A stretch of 64,000 nucleotides of DNA, taken from contig NC_064822.1 in NCBI RefSeq assembly GCF_024166365.1, forward strand, positions 110,294,823-110,358,822, written 5' to 3'. This stretch comes from Elephas maximus indicus. Its lineage: Eukaryota; Chordata; Mammalia; Proboscidea; Elephantidae. Below are positions 12,246-23,231 of this stretch, piece after piece. A model generated the notes under the pieces. The model was not told the origin of the DNA. It was given only the letters and a program-made list of their open reading frames with translations, and made no database searches. How positions within the stretch are numbered: the first letter of the stretch is position 1; the number at the start of each line of letters is the position of its first letter. A program made the position numbers and the translations under genes.

Positions 12246-12402
12246 AAATTTGTTTCAGAGTTCTGGATGTATTTAGAAATATTCAGAGTTTTATCTCTCT
12301 TAGATAAAATTTTTTTAAGCTTGAAACAATATTTTCCTGATATTGGAAGTGGTATAAGGTTGCCCGCTATCACCACTTTCACTCAGCATAGTACAGAATA
12401 TC

Positions 12403-12972
12403 TGTCATGGATTGAATTGGGTCCCCCCCCAAAATATGTGCCAACTTGGTTAGACCATGATTCTCAGTATTGTGTGGTTGTCCTCCATTTTGTGATTGAC
12501 GTAATTATGCTATGTGTTGTAAACCCTAATCTATGCCTGTGGTTAATGAGGCAAGGTTAGATTATGTTAAAGAGGATTAGGGTGGAATATGACACCCTTA
12601 CTCAGGTCACATTCTTGATTCAATGTAAAAGGAGTTTCCCTGGGGTGTGGCCTGCATCACCTTTTATCTGACAAGAGATGAAAGGAGAGAGAAGAGAGCA
12701 GAGAGTTGGGGGACCTCATACCACCAAGAAAGCAGTGCCAGGAGCAGTGCACCTCCTTTGAACCTAGGGTTCCTTCACGGAGAAGCTCCTAGACCAAGAG
12801 AAGATTAATGACAAGAGCTTCCCTCCAGAGACCATAGAGAGAGAAAGCCTTCCCCTGGAGCTGGCACCCTGAATTCAGACTTCCAGACTATTAGACCATG
12901 AAAGAATATACTTCTGTTTGTTAAAGCCATCCACTTGTGGTATTTTTGTTATAGCATTAGATGACTAAGACA
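12403..12972 (+). mobile_element. MaLR-type LTR, inserted in L1
   Basis: It starts TGTCATGGATTGAATTGGGT and ends in CTAAGACA. The flanks ATATC and ATGTC (4 of 5 matching) fit a 5-bp target duplication. The same family occurs at 26402, 40437 (reverse) and 59944. Duplication copy B (near 19105) lacks it and shows the empty site, so it arrived after the segmental duplication. Confidence 0.85.
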
Positions 12973-13084
12973 ATGTCACAGACAGTTCAATAAAAAAAAA
13001 AGAAAGAAATGGAAGACATAACATTTGGACAGAAGAAATAAAGCTATTATCATTCATAGATAACATTGTGTATGTAGATTATCC

Positions 13085-13212
13085 ACGTGTTTGGCTGCTA
13101 ACCAAAAGGATGGCAGTTTGAATCCACCAGCCGCTCCTTGAAAACCCTATGGGACAGTTCCACTGTGTCCTATAGGGTTGCTATGAGTTGGAATTGACGC
13201 GGTGGCAATGGG
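13085..13212 (+). mobile_element. AfroSINE, 5'-truncated
   Basis: The sequence enters at 'ggctgctaaccaaaaggatg' and runs to 'gacgcggtggcaatggg'. The B-box region and body are present but the first approximately 30 bp are missing. It lies inside the L1 of copy A and is absent from copy B. Confidence 0.85.
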
Positions 13213-13615
13213 TAGTAAGGATATTTAGCAAGTTTACTGGATATGAAGTCAATATGTGAAAACAATTTTACTTCTTCATTTTTTCAATCTGAAACAAAAA
13301 TAAAGAAATAAAATTTAAAATGTATTCACAGTAGCTGCAGTAGAATCAAACAGCTAGGTATAAATCTAATAAAAACTTTACAGGACTTCTCCACTAAAAC
13401 CCATGAAATACTATTGAGATAAATTAAACACCTCAAAACATTGTGGGATGTGTTATGTTTATGATTTGAGGACTCAATAATGCAAAAAAGTCAATTATTA
13501 AATTGATGTATACTTTAAAAGCAATTCCAATAAAAAATCCTACCAGGCATTTTTGTGGAATTTGAGGTTATTCTATAATTCGTATGAAAATGCAAAAGCC
13601 TAAGGATAACCATGG

Positions 13616-15281
13616 AGGAAGCATCAAAAGAAGATGGAAAGAATACACAGAGTCACTGTACCGAAAAAAATTGGTCAGTGTTCAACCATTTCGGGAGGTA
13701 ACATAAGATCAAGAACTGATAGTACTGAAGGAAGAGATCCAAGCTGCATTGAAGGCATTGGCAAAAAATAAGGCTCCAGGAACTGACAAAATACCAGCTG
13801 AGATGTTTCAACAAATGGATGCAGTGCTGGGAGTGCTCACTTGTCTATGCCAAGAAATTTGGAAGACAGCTACCTGGCCAACAGACTGGAAGAGATCTAT
13901 ATTTGTACCCATTTCAAAGAAAGGCGATCCAACAGAATGTGGAAATCATCTAAGAATATCATAAATATCATACACAAGTAAAATTTTGCTGAAGATAATT
14001 AAAAAACAATTGCAGCAGTACATCGACAGGGAACTGCCAGAAACTCAAGCTGGATTCAGAAGATGACCTGGAGCAAGGGATATCATTGCTGACGTCAGAT
14101 GGATCCTGGTTGAAAGCAGAGAATACCAGAAAGATGTTCACCTGTGATTTGTTGACTGTGTAAAGGCGTTCAACTGTGTGGATCATAATAAATTATGGAT
14201 AACATTGCGAAGAATGGGAATTCCAGAACACTTAACTGTGCTGCTGAGGAGCCTGTACATAGATCAAGAGTCAGTCTTTGGAACAGAACAGGGGAATACT
14301 GTGTAGTTTAAAGTCAAGAAAGTTGTGTGTCAGGGTTGTATCCTTTTACCATATTTATTCAATCTGTATGCTGAGCAAACAAGCCAAGAAAAGGACTAGA
14401 TGAAGAAGAATGGGGCATCAGGATTGGAGGAAGACTCATTAACAACCTGCGATATGCAGATGACACAACATTGCTTACTGAAAATGAAGAGGACTTGAAG
14501 TACTTACTGATGAAGATCAAAGATCATAGCATTCAGTATGGGTTATATCTCAAAATAAAGAAAACAAAAATCCTTACAACTGGACCAAGAAGAAGAGAAA
14601 AGATTGAAGTTGTCAAGGATTTCATTTTACTTGGATTCATGATCAACACTCACGAAAGCATGAGTCAAGAAATCAAATGACGCATTGCACTGGGCAAATC
14701 TGTTGCAATATATCTCTTTAAAGTGTTACAAAGCAAATATGTCACTTTAAGGACTAAGGTGCACCTCACCCAAACCATGGTATTTTCGATTACCTCATAT
14801 GCATGTGAAAGCTGGCGCACCTCACCCAAGCCATGGTGTTTTCAATCCATCCCCTTGTATGCATGTGAAAGCTGGACAATGAATAAGGAAGACCAAAGAA
14901 CTGATGCCTTTGAATTGTGGTGTTGGTGAAGAATATTGAATATACATACTGTAGACTTCTAGAAGAACAAAAAATTGTCTTGGAAGAAGTGTAAACAGAA
15001 CGCTCCTTAGAAACTAGGATAGCAAGACTTCATCTTACGTACTTTGGCCTAGTAATCAGGAGGGACCAACCCTGGAGAAAGACATCATGCTTGGTAAACT
15101 ACAAAGTCAGAGAAAAAGAGAAAGACCCTCAATAAGATGGATTGACACAGCGGCTGTAACAATGGGCTCAAGCATAACAACAATTATGAGGATGGTCTAG
15201 GACCTGGCAGTGTTTCGTTCTGTTGTGCATAGGGTTGTTATGAGTTGGAACCAACTTGACAGCACCTAACAGTCTAATAAC
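13616..15281 (+). mobile_element. RTE LINE (RTE1-type), 5'-truncated, inserted in L1
   Basis: This copy covers the end of the EN-RT linker, the RT domain and the C-terminal part. An RT frame at 13749-13964 includes 'KALAKNKAPGTDKIPAEMF'. The catalytic YADD lies at 14453-14464 ('LRYADDTTLL'), and the C-terminal 'FELWCW' region follows at about 14910. Stops and frameshifts break the frame repeatedly. The imperfect target duplication 'aaggataaccatgg'/'aaggacagccaagg' flanks it (13602-13615 and 15282-15295). Copy B has the unbroken target at about 19622. The 3' tail is '...agcacctaacagtcta'. Confidence 0.9.
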
Positions 15282-15635
15282 AAGGACAGCCAAGGAAGTC
15301 CCGGAAGAAAAAGAAGAAAAACGTTGCAAAACTTACCAGATACAAGGCCAGGTATAAAGACCTATTATAAAGATTTAGTGATTATGATAAGGAAGTATCA
15401 CAGCAAATATGACAAATAAACCAATGTATGAGAACTGAGTCCAGAAACAGATCAAAACATACATAGCCCTGATTTGTGAAAATGGGTCTGTTGCAGTGCA
15501 GTGAAGGGAAAGACTGGTATTTTCAATAAATTGTTTTAGGCTTTTCAATAAATGCTGGAAGTGAAATGAAAGAAGCTAACCATGACCTCAAACCATATAT
15601 CAGTATTAATTCCTGTAAGATTACAGATCTGAATG

Positions 15636-16337
15636 TCAGTGTGGGGTCCGATGAATGGTTTTTGTGTGGCCTTTCTTGCCACGGGCTTATAACTCTCACC
15701 CAGGTGATTGGGTGGGACTGTGCAGTTAGGGTAACTGTGGCCCACCAAAGGAATTGGTCAGTTTTGCCATGCTGCTGGCAGGAAAAGGGAGGGTTCAACC
15801 ACCACCAAGGAAGAACAGCCAGGAGTGGAAAGCAGGCACTTTGGACCTGGGATCCCTTCACTGAGAAGTTCCCGGAACCAGGAGACAGACAGACAGAGAG
15901 GGAGAGAGCTTTAACACTGAAGACACAAAAGCATGGTAGGGTTTTTGGCCCTCGGATAAAGAAAGCTGAGTGTCTTTGAGCAGAGGCCAAGGACCAGAAA
16001 GAGGTGTACCCATGAGCACAGCTGAAAAGAGGCTATCCTAATGGAAGAACTGTATCTTGAGTGTTCCTGAGCCTGAATTGAACCTGTTACTTCCCCCCAA
16101 AAACCCATAATCGTGAGTATGGTCTGTGTGTCCATTGCAATGAATTATCAAAAGCAGCAGAGAAATAGTGCCGTCGGAGGGATGGTTGGTGTCAGAATTG
16201 ATAAAGATGGCAGAGAGAGGAGGCATGTCTAACCTCCATCTCATAGCAATCAGCCTTGGGCTGTTGATCTTGATTCTCCTTCTCTCTCATGAAGTTAGAG
16301 GATGTCAGACATTGCAGCCAAACCATTTAAAAAAAAA
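15636..16337 (+). mobile_element. Solo LTR of the ERVL-like family, inserted in L1
   Basis: It matches the LTRs of the 43681-49404 element, including 'gattgggtgggactgtgca', 'gggatcccttcactgagaa', 'ccataatcgtgagtatggtc' and 'ggcatgtctaacctccatct'. The end is blurred by a poly(A) run at 16329-16340. The L1 sequence resumes at 'tggtatagcttagg' in register with copy B near 19968, which has no LTR. Open frames within it (for example 15566-15979) are chance openings. Confidence 0.8.
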
Positions 16338-16454
16338 AAATGGTATAGCTTAGGAAAATACCTTCATGAAGTTGGAATAAGCAAATACTTCTTAAATAAG
16401 CACAGAAACACTATCAGTAAAGAAAAGAATAGGTATTTTGATAAAAGTTACCAA

Positions 16455-16619
16455 TAAAACCAAAACCCAGGGCCATCAAGTTGATTCCGACTCATAGCGA
16501 CCCTATTGGACAGAGTAGAACTGCCCCATAGAGTTTCCAAGAAGCACCTGGCAGATTCAAACTGCCGACCCTTTGGTTAGCAGCCATAGCACTTAACCAC
16601 TACACCACCAGGGTTTCCA
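16455..16619 (-). mobile_element. AfroSINE, reverse orientation
   Basis: In plus-strand reading it runs from 'aaaaccaaaacccagggcca' through 'ttgattccgactcatagcga' to 'ccaccagggtttcc'. It is full length and short form, and is absent from the matching place in copy B. Confidence 0.92.
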
Positions 16620-16923
16620 AAGTTACTGGTGATAGTAGAGTGAAATCAAGGCCCCAGAAGGAGAGAATGTATGTTAAATATATATATATATGACAAAATA
16701 CTTGTATCCAGAAATATAGAAAAATTCCTTTATATTAATACAAAAGGGAGACCTACCAGTAGAAAAAAATGAGAAAATACCTTGAACAAACATTTCACAG
16801 AAGATGTTAAAAAATTTGAAAAATGATAACATCATTATCCATTGAGAATTGCAAATTAAAACAATTACCACACAATCCCTAGAAGAGCTAACATCTAACA
16901 TATTGACAGTACTAATTGTTGAT

Positions 16924-17026
16924 ATTCAAATCCGCAAGCGCTCCTTGGAAACTCTATGGGGCAGTTCTATTCTGTTCTATAGGGTTGCTATGAGTCAGAA
17001 TCAACTCGGTGGCAATGGGTTTTTTA
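16924..17026 (+). mobile_element. AfroSINE, 5'-truncated, inserted in L1
   Basis: It begins at 'ttcaaatccgcaagcgctcc' and ends 'ggcaatgggtttttt'. It is flanked by 'taattgttgat' and 'taatcgttgat' (10 of 11). The same L1 target in copy B carries a different SINE in the opposite orientation. Confidence 0.88.
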
Positions 17027-17119
17027 ATCGTTGATAAGGATGTAGAGAAACTGGAACTTTCATACACTACTAATGTAAATTGTTGCAACTATTTTGGAAA
17101 ATCGTTTGGCAGTTATTGG

Positions 17120-18760
17120 TTGATTTTTTCAGGAAGGGGACTCTAAGCTGGAGATATGCTTGCAGGAAGTTTATCAGGAAGTTTCTTGGGAACAACACAA
17201 ACAAGGAAAGAAGGTAAACAGGAGTGGGCAAAGGGGGGAGTTGAATTGCGCTGCTGTTGTAATGAAGGCCTTGGCCAATTTCACAGGGACTTCTGGAGCT
17301 GGAATGCTACTTCAGAGTTGCCACTGAATTGAAACAAGGGGACTTGCCCCCCTCGCTAGATGCAGGATTCTCCCTCAGCCCCTTAGTGGAGGCAGAAGTC
17401 TCCCTCAGGGAGGCAGTGTGCCCTTCAGTGCCCTTCGGCTAGGTAAATTCTTTCAGCTGAAAGCAATTTTTGGACAGGGATTGTGACAACTCTGATAATG
17501 TACCTCAGATTTCCTTCTGTGGGGAGACCTAACCCTCTCTTCTCCTTTCCTTACGTCTTCACAGGGATGTAACTTGTACTATGGCAATCTGACAGCTATC
17601 TCAGTCTTCTCTGCCTATTTTCTCTCAAGGGAATTTCCCCAATAAATCTTTTGCAGGACTCGTCTTGGCATTTGCTTCTCAGAGGACTCAGAATAATGCA
17701 AACAGTATTGAGAAAATAGGCAGTAAAATGAGTACTTTGGACTGGATCAGAACATTCTGAACCATCTGGTGAATGAAGAGAATACGACCAGGTTGATGGG
17801 TGGGGCACAGATCATCCCTGACACACAAAGGCATCTCAGTTGCTAAAGAGCTCACTAATGATGCCTGAGCAAATGTCTGGGTGGACTGGAACTGTTCCAG
17901 GTATTTGATTCAGGCATTTGGAATGGAGAGAATAATGCCTATGAAGGCAGCAAAGTTGTCTAATTACAGTTGAATTAATACCTGCAGAGAGATAATGACA
18001 GGCTGAGGCTGTTAACAAGTAGTTAATGGCCGGTGTGCAAGCTGGAGAATCTCTTTTGGTAGTTGACAAATGGGATGTTATCTCTTGTGATGGAAGAGCA
18101 GACACAGCTAAGCAACAAGCTGATGATGATTTAATACCTAGAGTCATAGAGCTCCAAAATAGGCTCTGTTATGCATGGGTGAGCATCCTGGCTGGGAAAA
18201 CATGAAACTCTAAAATATGGGAAAGGAATATTTTGATGGGTTCCATTGAGGATATTAGCTCTGCAGCTGCAGTAGTCCCCACTTTCCTGCAAACTCTCAG
18301 TTTGCAGAGTTGATGGTACACCTTCCTTTAGTAACAGCAAGCCTTTCTGCTGTGCCTGAAGATGTAAAGGTCACTGGTCTTCCCTTTAATAGGTGTCCAC
18401 AGCTCCTCTTCTGGCTGCCAGGCTTATAACTAGGGTTCAATCCAAGCATAAACATGCTGGGAATATGCCTGGTCTGATAAGGAAGGAAAGAGATTATACA
18501 CTGAAAGAGTTGCAAGAATTAGCTAGCACGTATTAGCAGTAGCTGGAGAAGTACTCCTGGTATTGGCTTTTGAGTATGCTTGATTAAGTGCGGAATGTGA
18601 GATTATATAAGCAAGAATTAATTTACTAGAGAATATGTTCTTGGGATATAGGATTTAACACCTTGGAAAGGAGCTCACGGATACTGAAAACTTGCCGTGA
18701 GGGCAGCTCTCAGAAGCCTGAAAAGAGGGATAGTCAACTTTCAAATCCAAAAACCAAGCC
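17120..18760 (+). mobile_element. LTR plus internal ERV-like block, family uncertain
   Basis: After the L1 breakpoint comes 'gactctaagctggagata', later 'ccccaataaatcttttgcag' (a polyadenylation-like signal) and 'gcttctcagaggactcag'. About 1 kb follows, including 'accatctggtgaatgaagag' and 'acctgcagagagataatgac'. Structure and wording suggest an ERVL-class LTR followed by internal sequence. No protein domain is readable. It is duplicated at 21365-22620, where about 330 bp (18130-18440) are missing. Confidence 0.45.
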
Positions 18761-20174
18761 AGATGCTGTGAAGTTGATTCCAATTTACGAGCCTGTGTCT
18801 ACCCTGTTTATCGGCCAGTGCATGCCCAAAGAAGCCAGCCCTTTAAAATGCCAATCAGTTAAACTTCTCTAGAAGTTTACTCAGAGATCTCTTTTAGAAA
18901 TTCAAAAGTTCACCAGTTAAGTGTTGATTTACATTGTATCAACCTGGGATTACAGATGATATACTTTCTGATCGACCTCTCTAATGCACTGAATCTTAGA
19001 GTCCTCAGTGGAGGCATCACATTCCCTCCACTTGGAACAATATTTTTCCCTGTGATTGGGATTGGTGTAAGATTGTCCACTGCTACCACCTTTATTCAAA
19101 ATAGTACTGTATGCTCTAGCCAGTTCAATACAGAAATGGAGACCTAATATTTGGAAAGGAAGAATTACAGTTATTATTCTTCATAAATAACATTATTGTG
19201 TATGTAGAGTTTCCTAAAGAATTTATTGTTATTAATAAGGCAATTTAGCAAAATCACTGGATATGAGTTGAATATATGAAAGCAGGTTTATTTGTTCTCT
19301 TTTCTTTTTATTATTATTTTTTAACAGAAACAAAGGTATAAAAATAAATTTACAATAGCTTCAAAAGAATCAAATACCTAGGTATAAATCCAATAAAAAC
19401 TTTATGAGACTTCTCCACTAAAAAATCCCACTGAGATAAATTAAAGACCTCAAAACATTGAGGGATATATCATGTTTATGGTTTAAGGGCTCGGTAATGC
19501 AAAGAAATCACTTCTCTTAAAATCAATATATACCTTCAAAACAAATCCAATAAAAAAAAACCTAGAGGTATTTTTTGGCAATTGAGGAGCTTATTCTATA
19601 ATTCATACGAGGAAACACAAATCTAAGGATAGCCAAGGAAATCTTGGAAGAAGAAGAAAGCTGCAAAACTTAACAGTGATATAGCCAGATATAAATACCT
19701 TTTATAAAGATTTAGTAATTATGATAATTGGCAAATAAACCAACGTAAAAGAACAGAGTCCAGAAACAGACTAAAATATATATAGCCCCTGGTCTGTGAA
19801 AAAAGGTGTTGTTGCAGTGCAGTGGGGGAAAGAATGGAGTTTTTAATAAATGGTGGTTAGGTTTTCAATAAATTCTGGAAACGTAACTAAAAGAAAGTCA
19901 TCCATGACTGCTACCTCAAACCATACACCAATATTAATTTCTGTAGGATTAAAGACCTGAATGTCAAAGGTTATCTTAGAAGAATATCTTTATGACCTTG
20001 GAATGAAGGAAATGTTTTTTATACAAGATGCAAAAAAGACTGTCAGTAAAGAAAACAATTGATATATTGATAAAAGTCTCCAACAGTAGAGTGAAATCTA
20101 GACCACAAAGGAGAATATATATTCAATGTATGTATTTGACAAAAGACTTGTATCCAGAGTTTATGTGTGTATGT

Positions 20175-20889
20175 CCTTCAGCCTTCAGTATGGATTACAC
20201 CTCAGCCCAAAGAAAACACAAATCTTCACAGCAGGACCAATAAACCACATCATTAAAACAGAGAAAAGATTGAAGTTGTCAAAGGTTTCATTTTTCTTGG
20301 ATCCATAATCAACACCCATGGAAGCAGCAGTCAGAAAATCAAAAGATGCATTGCATTGGGCAAATCTGGTGCAAAGGACCTCTTTAAAGTGTTGAAAAGC
20401 AAAGATGTCACCTTGAAACTAAGGTGCACCTGGCCCAAGCCATGGTATTTTCAATTGCATCATATGCGTGTGAAAGCTGGACAATGATTAAGGAAGACTG
20501 AAGATGAATTGACACCTTTGAATTGCGGTGTTGGTGAAGAATATTGAATATACCATGGACTGCCAAAAGAATGAACAAATCTGTCTTGGAAGAAGTGCAA
20601 TCAGAATGCTCCTTAGAAGCAAGGATGGCGAGACTATGGTTTAGATACTTTGGACATGTTGTCAGGAGGGATGAGTCCCCGGAGAAGGACATCATGCTTG
20701 GTACAGTACAGGGTCAGGGGGAAAAGAGGAAGACCCTCAACGAGATGTATTGACACAGTGACTGCAACAATGGGGTCAAGCATAACAAAGATTGTGGGGA
20801 TGGCGCAGGACCAGGCAATGTTTCGATCTGTGGTACATAGGGTTGCTATGAATCAGAACGGACTTGATGGCACCTAACAACAAGAACAA
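20175..20889 (+). mobile_element. RTE LINE 3' part, inserted in L1
   Basis: It starts near 'ccttcagccttcagtatgga', downstream of the YADD region. It includes the C-terminal block 'TAKRMNKSVLEEVQSECSLE' (frame 20544-20753) and ends in 'gcacctaacaacaagaacaac'. Copy A shows the uninterrupted L1 at about 16705. A frameshift and stops separate its open pieces. Confidence 0.88.
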
Positions 20890-21117
20890 CATGTATGTAT
20901 AAAACTCCTTCCTATCAATAAAACAGGAAGACTTACCAGTAGAAAAAATGAGAAAGTGTCTTGAGCAAGCATTTAACAAAAAAGCTAATAAAAATATGAA
21001 AAGATGCTAATCATTATTACTTGTTGAGAATTGTAGATTAAAACAACAATTACTAAATAATCCCCAGAAGGGCAAAATCTAATACACTGACAACACTAAT
21101 TGTTGAGAAACAAAAAC

Positions 21118-21275
21118 AAAAAGCCCATTGCTGTCAAGTGGATTTCCACTCATAGCAACCCTATAGGGCAGCGTAGAACTGCCCTACAGGATTTCTGAGG
21201 AGCAGCTGATGGATTCGAACTGCTGTCCTTTTGGTTAGCAGCCAAATTCTTAACCACCATGCCACCAGGGCTCTG
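21118..21275 (-). mobile_element. AfroSINE, reverse orientation, in copy B
   Basis: It runs from 'aacaaaaacaaaaagcccat' to 'gccaccagggctctg'. It sits at the same L1 position as the forward SINE at 16924-17026 of copy A. Confidence 0.9.
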
Positions 21276-22801
21276 ACTGTTGCTAAAGATGTAAAAAAAA
21301 CTGGAATTTTCATACTCGTGGAAATGTAAATTGATGTTAACTATTTTGGAAAATTGTTTTGTAGTTGCTTGGCTTGAGTTCCTAAGGAAAGGGGCTCTAA
21401 GCTGGAGATAGGCTTTCAGAATGTTTACTAGGGAGTGCTCTTGGGAACAACACTAGCAAGGAAAGACGGTGAAAAAGAGTGGATAGAGGTAGAAGTTGAA
21501 TTGCAATGATATTGCCACAAAGGCTTTGGCTAATCTCACAGGGACTTCTGGAGCTGGAATGCTACTTCAGAGTTGCATTTCAATGAATTGGAACAAGCGG
21601 GCTTGTCCCCCTTACTGGATGCAGGCTGATCCCTCAGGGAGGCCAATGTGCCCTTGGGATAGGTAAAAATTTTCAGCTAAAAGCAATTCCTGGACAGGGA
21701 TTGTGGCAGCTCTGAGAATGTGCCTCTTACGTGTCTTTCTGTTGGGATTTCTTACTGTCCCGCCTCCCTTCTTAAACTCTCTGTCCCAGGGATCACACTT
21801 GTATAACAGTTTGACAGCTCTCACAGCCTTCTTTAGCTCTATTTTCTCTCACAGGAATTTCTCCAATAAATCTCTTTCATTCCTCAACCTGTCTAGGCAT
21901 CTGCTTTTCAGAGGATGCAGGCCAATGCAAATGGTATTGATAAAACAGGCCGTAAAATGAGTAGTTGAGGCTGGTTCAGAACATTCTGGACCATCTGGTG
22001 AGTGAAGAGAATGCCATCTTGACTGACAGATAGTCCCTGACACACCAAGTATCTCAGTTACTAAACATTTCACTAAGGATGGTCTGGGAAAATGTCTGGG
22101 TGGAGTGGAACTGTTGCCAGTATTTGATTTGGGCATTTGAAATGGAGGAATAAAGCCTACAAAGACAGCAAAGTTGGCTAGTTACAATTGAACTGACACC
22201 TGTAGAGGAATAATGAGAGACTGAGGCTGTATACAAGTAGTTAACCACCAGTGTGAAAGCAGGAGAGTCTGTTTGGTAGTTGACAAATGGTATGTTATCT
22301 CCTGTCGTGGAGGAGCACCAACAGCATAAACAGGCTGGGAATATGCTGAGCCTGATAAGGGAGGAAAGAGATTATACTCTGAAAGAGTTGCAAGAATTAG
22401 CCAGCATGTATTGACAGTAGCTGAAGGAGTATTCGTGGTACTGACTTTTGAGTGTACTTGATGAAGTGGGCTGGAATGTAAGACTGTACAAACAAGAGTT
22501 AATTTACTTGAGGACACATTCTCGGGATATAGGACTTTACACCTTGGCAAGGACCGCAGGAATGGGGAAAATTTGCTGTGAGGATGACTCTTAGAAGTCT
22601 AAAAAAAGGGATAATCTATATTGAAATCCCAAAGCTAAACCAGTTGTGTATTTGACTAACTCATGGTGACTCCATGTGTATCAACTGAATGGTTAATTGT
22701 TTTTCCCACCTAGGGAGTCCAGTCAATACTCAGAGAAGTCTAAGCGCCTGAGTTGTCCTGGCAGACAGTAGAGGAAGGAAGAAGAGGCTGAGAAAAGTGG
22801 G

Positions 22802-22873
22802 CATGCTGGAATGCATATCTTATGTAATGCCAGAAGACCAACTGGCATTTCATAATATATGCATTCCAGCATG
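22802..22873. repeat. 72-nt near-perfect inverted repeat (hairpin)
   Basis: The arm 22802-22833 pairs with 22842-22873. The outer 17 bp (catgctggaatgcatat against atatgcattccagcatg) are perfect, followed by 5 and 8 further pairs separated by single mismatches. That gives 32 positions with 2 mismatches and an 8-nt loop (22834-22841). The size and loop resemble a pre-miRNA or a small MITE. I do not recognise the family. Confidence 0.85.
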
Positions 22874-23231
22874 AATCAAGGCCATTAAGTGACAAAGTCA
22901 GCACTGTCAAAGGGAATTTCAGTGGTGGTTTTCTTCCACAGGCCATGGATGACAGTAGGCCAGGCAGTCACGAAGGTGGGCTCATTAATATCTGTGGGGG
23001 CAATTGGTTCCTAAAGTAGTAGAGGCTGGGTGGTAGCCCTCAAGGATACTGCTTAACATCTGTAAACAACAAAAGGCAAAGATGGAGGAACAGGCAGCTG
23101 AGGGTGGTTGCTCCAGTATAGAGTCATATTCCCTTGATCAGTTCCCAGACACGAGCCAATTTTCAGGTATGGAGCTTATTAAATGAAGAGGTAAACAGGA
23201 TCCTGGAGGAGTGAACCTACAACACCATGGC
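22874..23231. other. No gene seen; possible ERV-internal remnant
   Basis: The phrase 'catattcccttgatcagttc' and its surroundings suggest old ERVL-class internal sequence, but no domain can be read. The RTE at 23232 is inserted at its right side. Confidence 0.3.

Larger units (their letters stand above)
12315..17115 (+). mobile_element. L1 LINE ORF2 fragment in copy A, interrupted five times
   Basis: The host sequence follows L1 ORF2 from the RT region onward ('caccactttcactcagcata', 'ataacattgtgtatgtaga', 'ggtataaatctaataaaaac') to near the ORF2 end ('gatgtagagaaactggaact'). It then stops abruptly at about 17115, before the L1 3' UTR. It is split by an LTR, SINEs, an RTE and an ERVL-like LTR. 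It is full of stops and non-functional. Confidence 0.8.
12315..18900 (+). repeat. Tandem segmental duplication, copy A
   Basis: The order L1 ORF2 fragment, then LTR/ERV-like block, ending near 'gagggatagtcaactttc', is repeated at 19028-22740. Aligned landmarks (A/B) are 12340/19055 'gtataaggttg', 13390/19410 'gacttctccactaaaa', 17140/21395 'ctctaagctggagat', 17760/21995 'accatctggtgaatgaagag' (B differs by one base), and 18660/22540 'acaccttgg'. Copy A is longer mainly because it received a MaLR LTR, a 1.67-kb RTE, an ERVL-like LTR and extra SINEs. By eye the shared parts are roughly 80 percent identical. Confidence 0.8.
19028..21360 (+). mobile_element. L1 LINE ORF2 fragment in copy B
   Basis: It has the same L1 stretch and the same 3' breakpoint as copy A. 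Landmarks are 'gtaagattgtccactgctac', 'ggtataaatccaataaaaac', 'ttgtatccaga' and 'gatgtaaaaaaaactgg'. It is interrupted by an RTE and a SINE. Stops occur throughout. Confidence 0.8.
19028..22740 (+). repeat. Tandem segmental duplication, copy B
   Basis: It is the partner of 12315-18900. It lacks the MaLR LTR, the RTE, the ERVL-like LTR and two of the SINEs of copy A. It carries its own RTE (20175-20889) and SINE (21118-21275). The L1-to-LTR-like junction at about 21365 is the same as in copy A, which argues for duplication of one composite segment rather than two independent insertions. Confidence 0.8.

Noticed and set aside
15566..15979. 137-codon plus-strand frame as a coding gene
   Set aside because: It spans the junction of L1 and a solo LTR and is antisense or out of frame to anything known.
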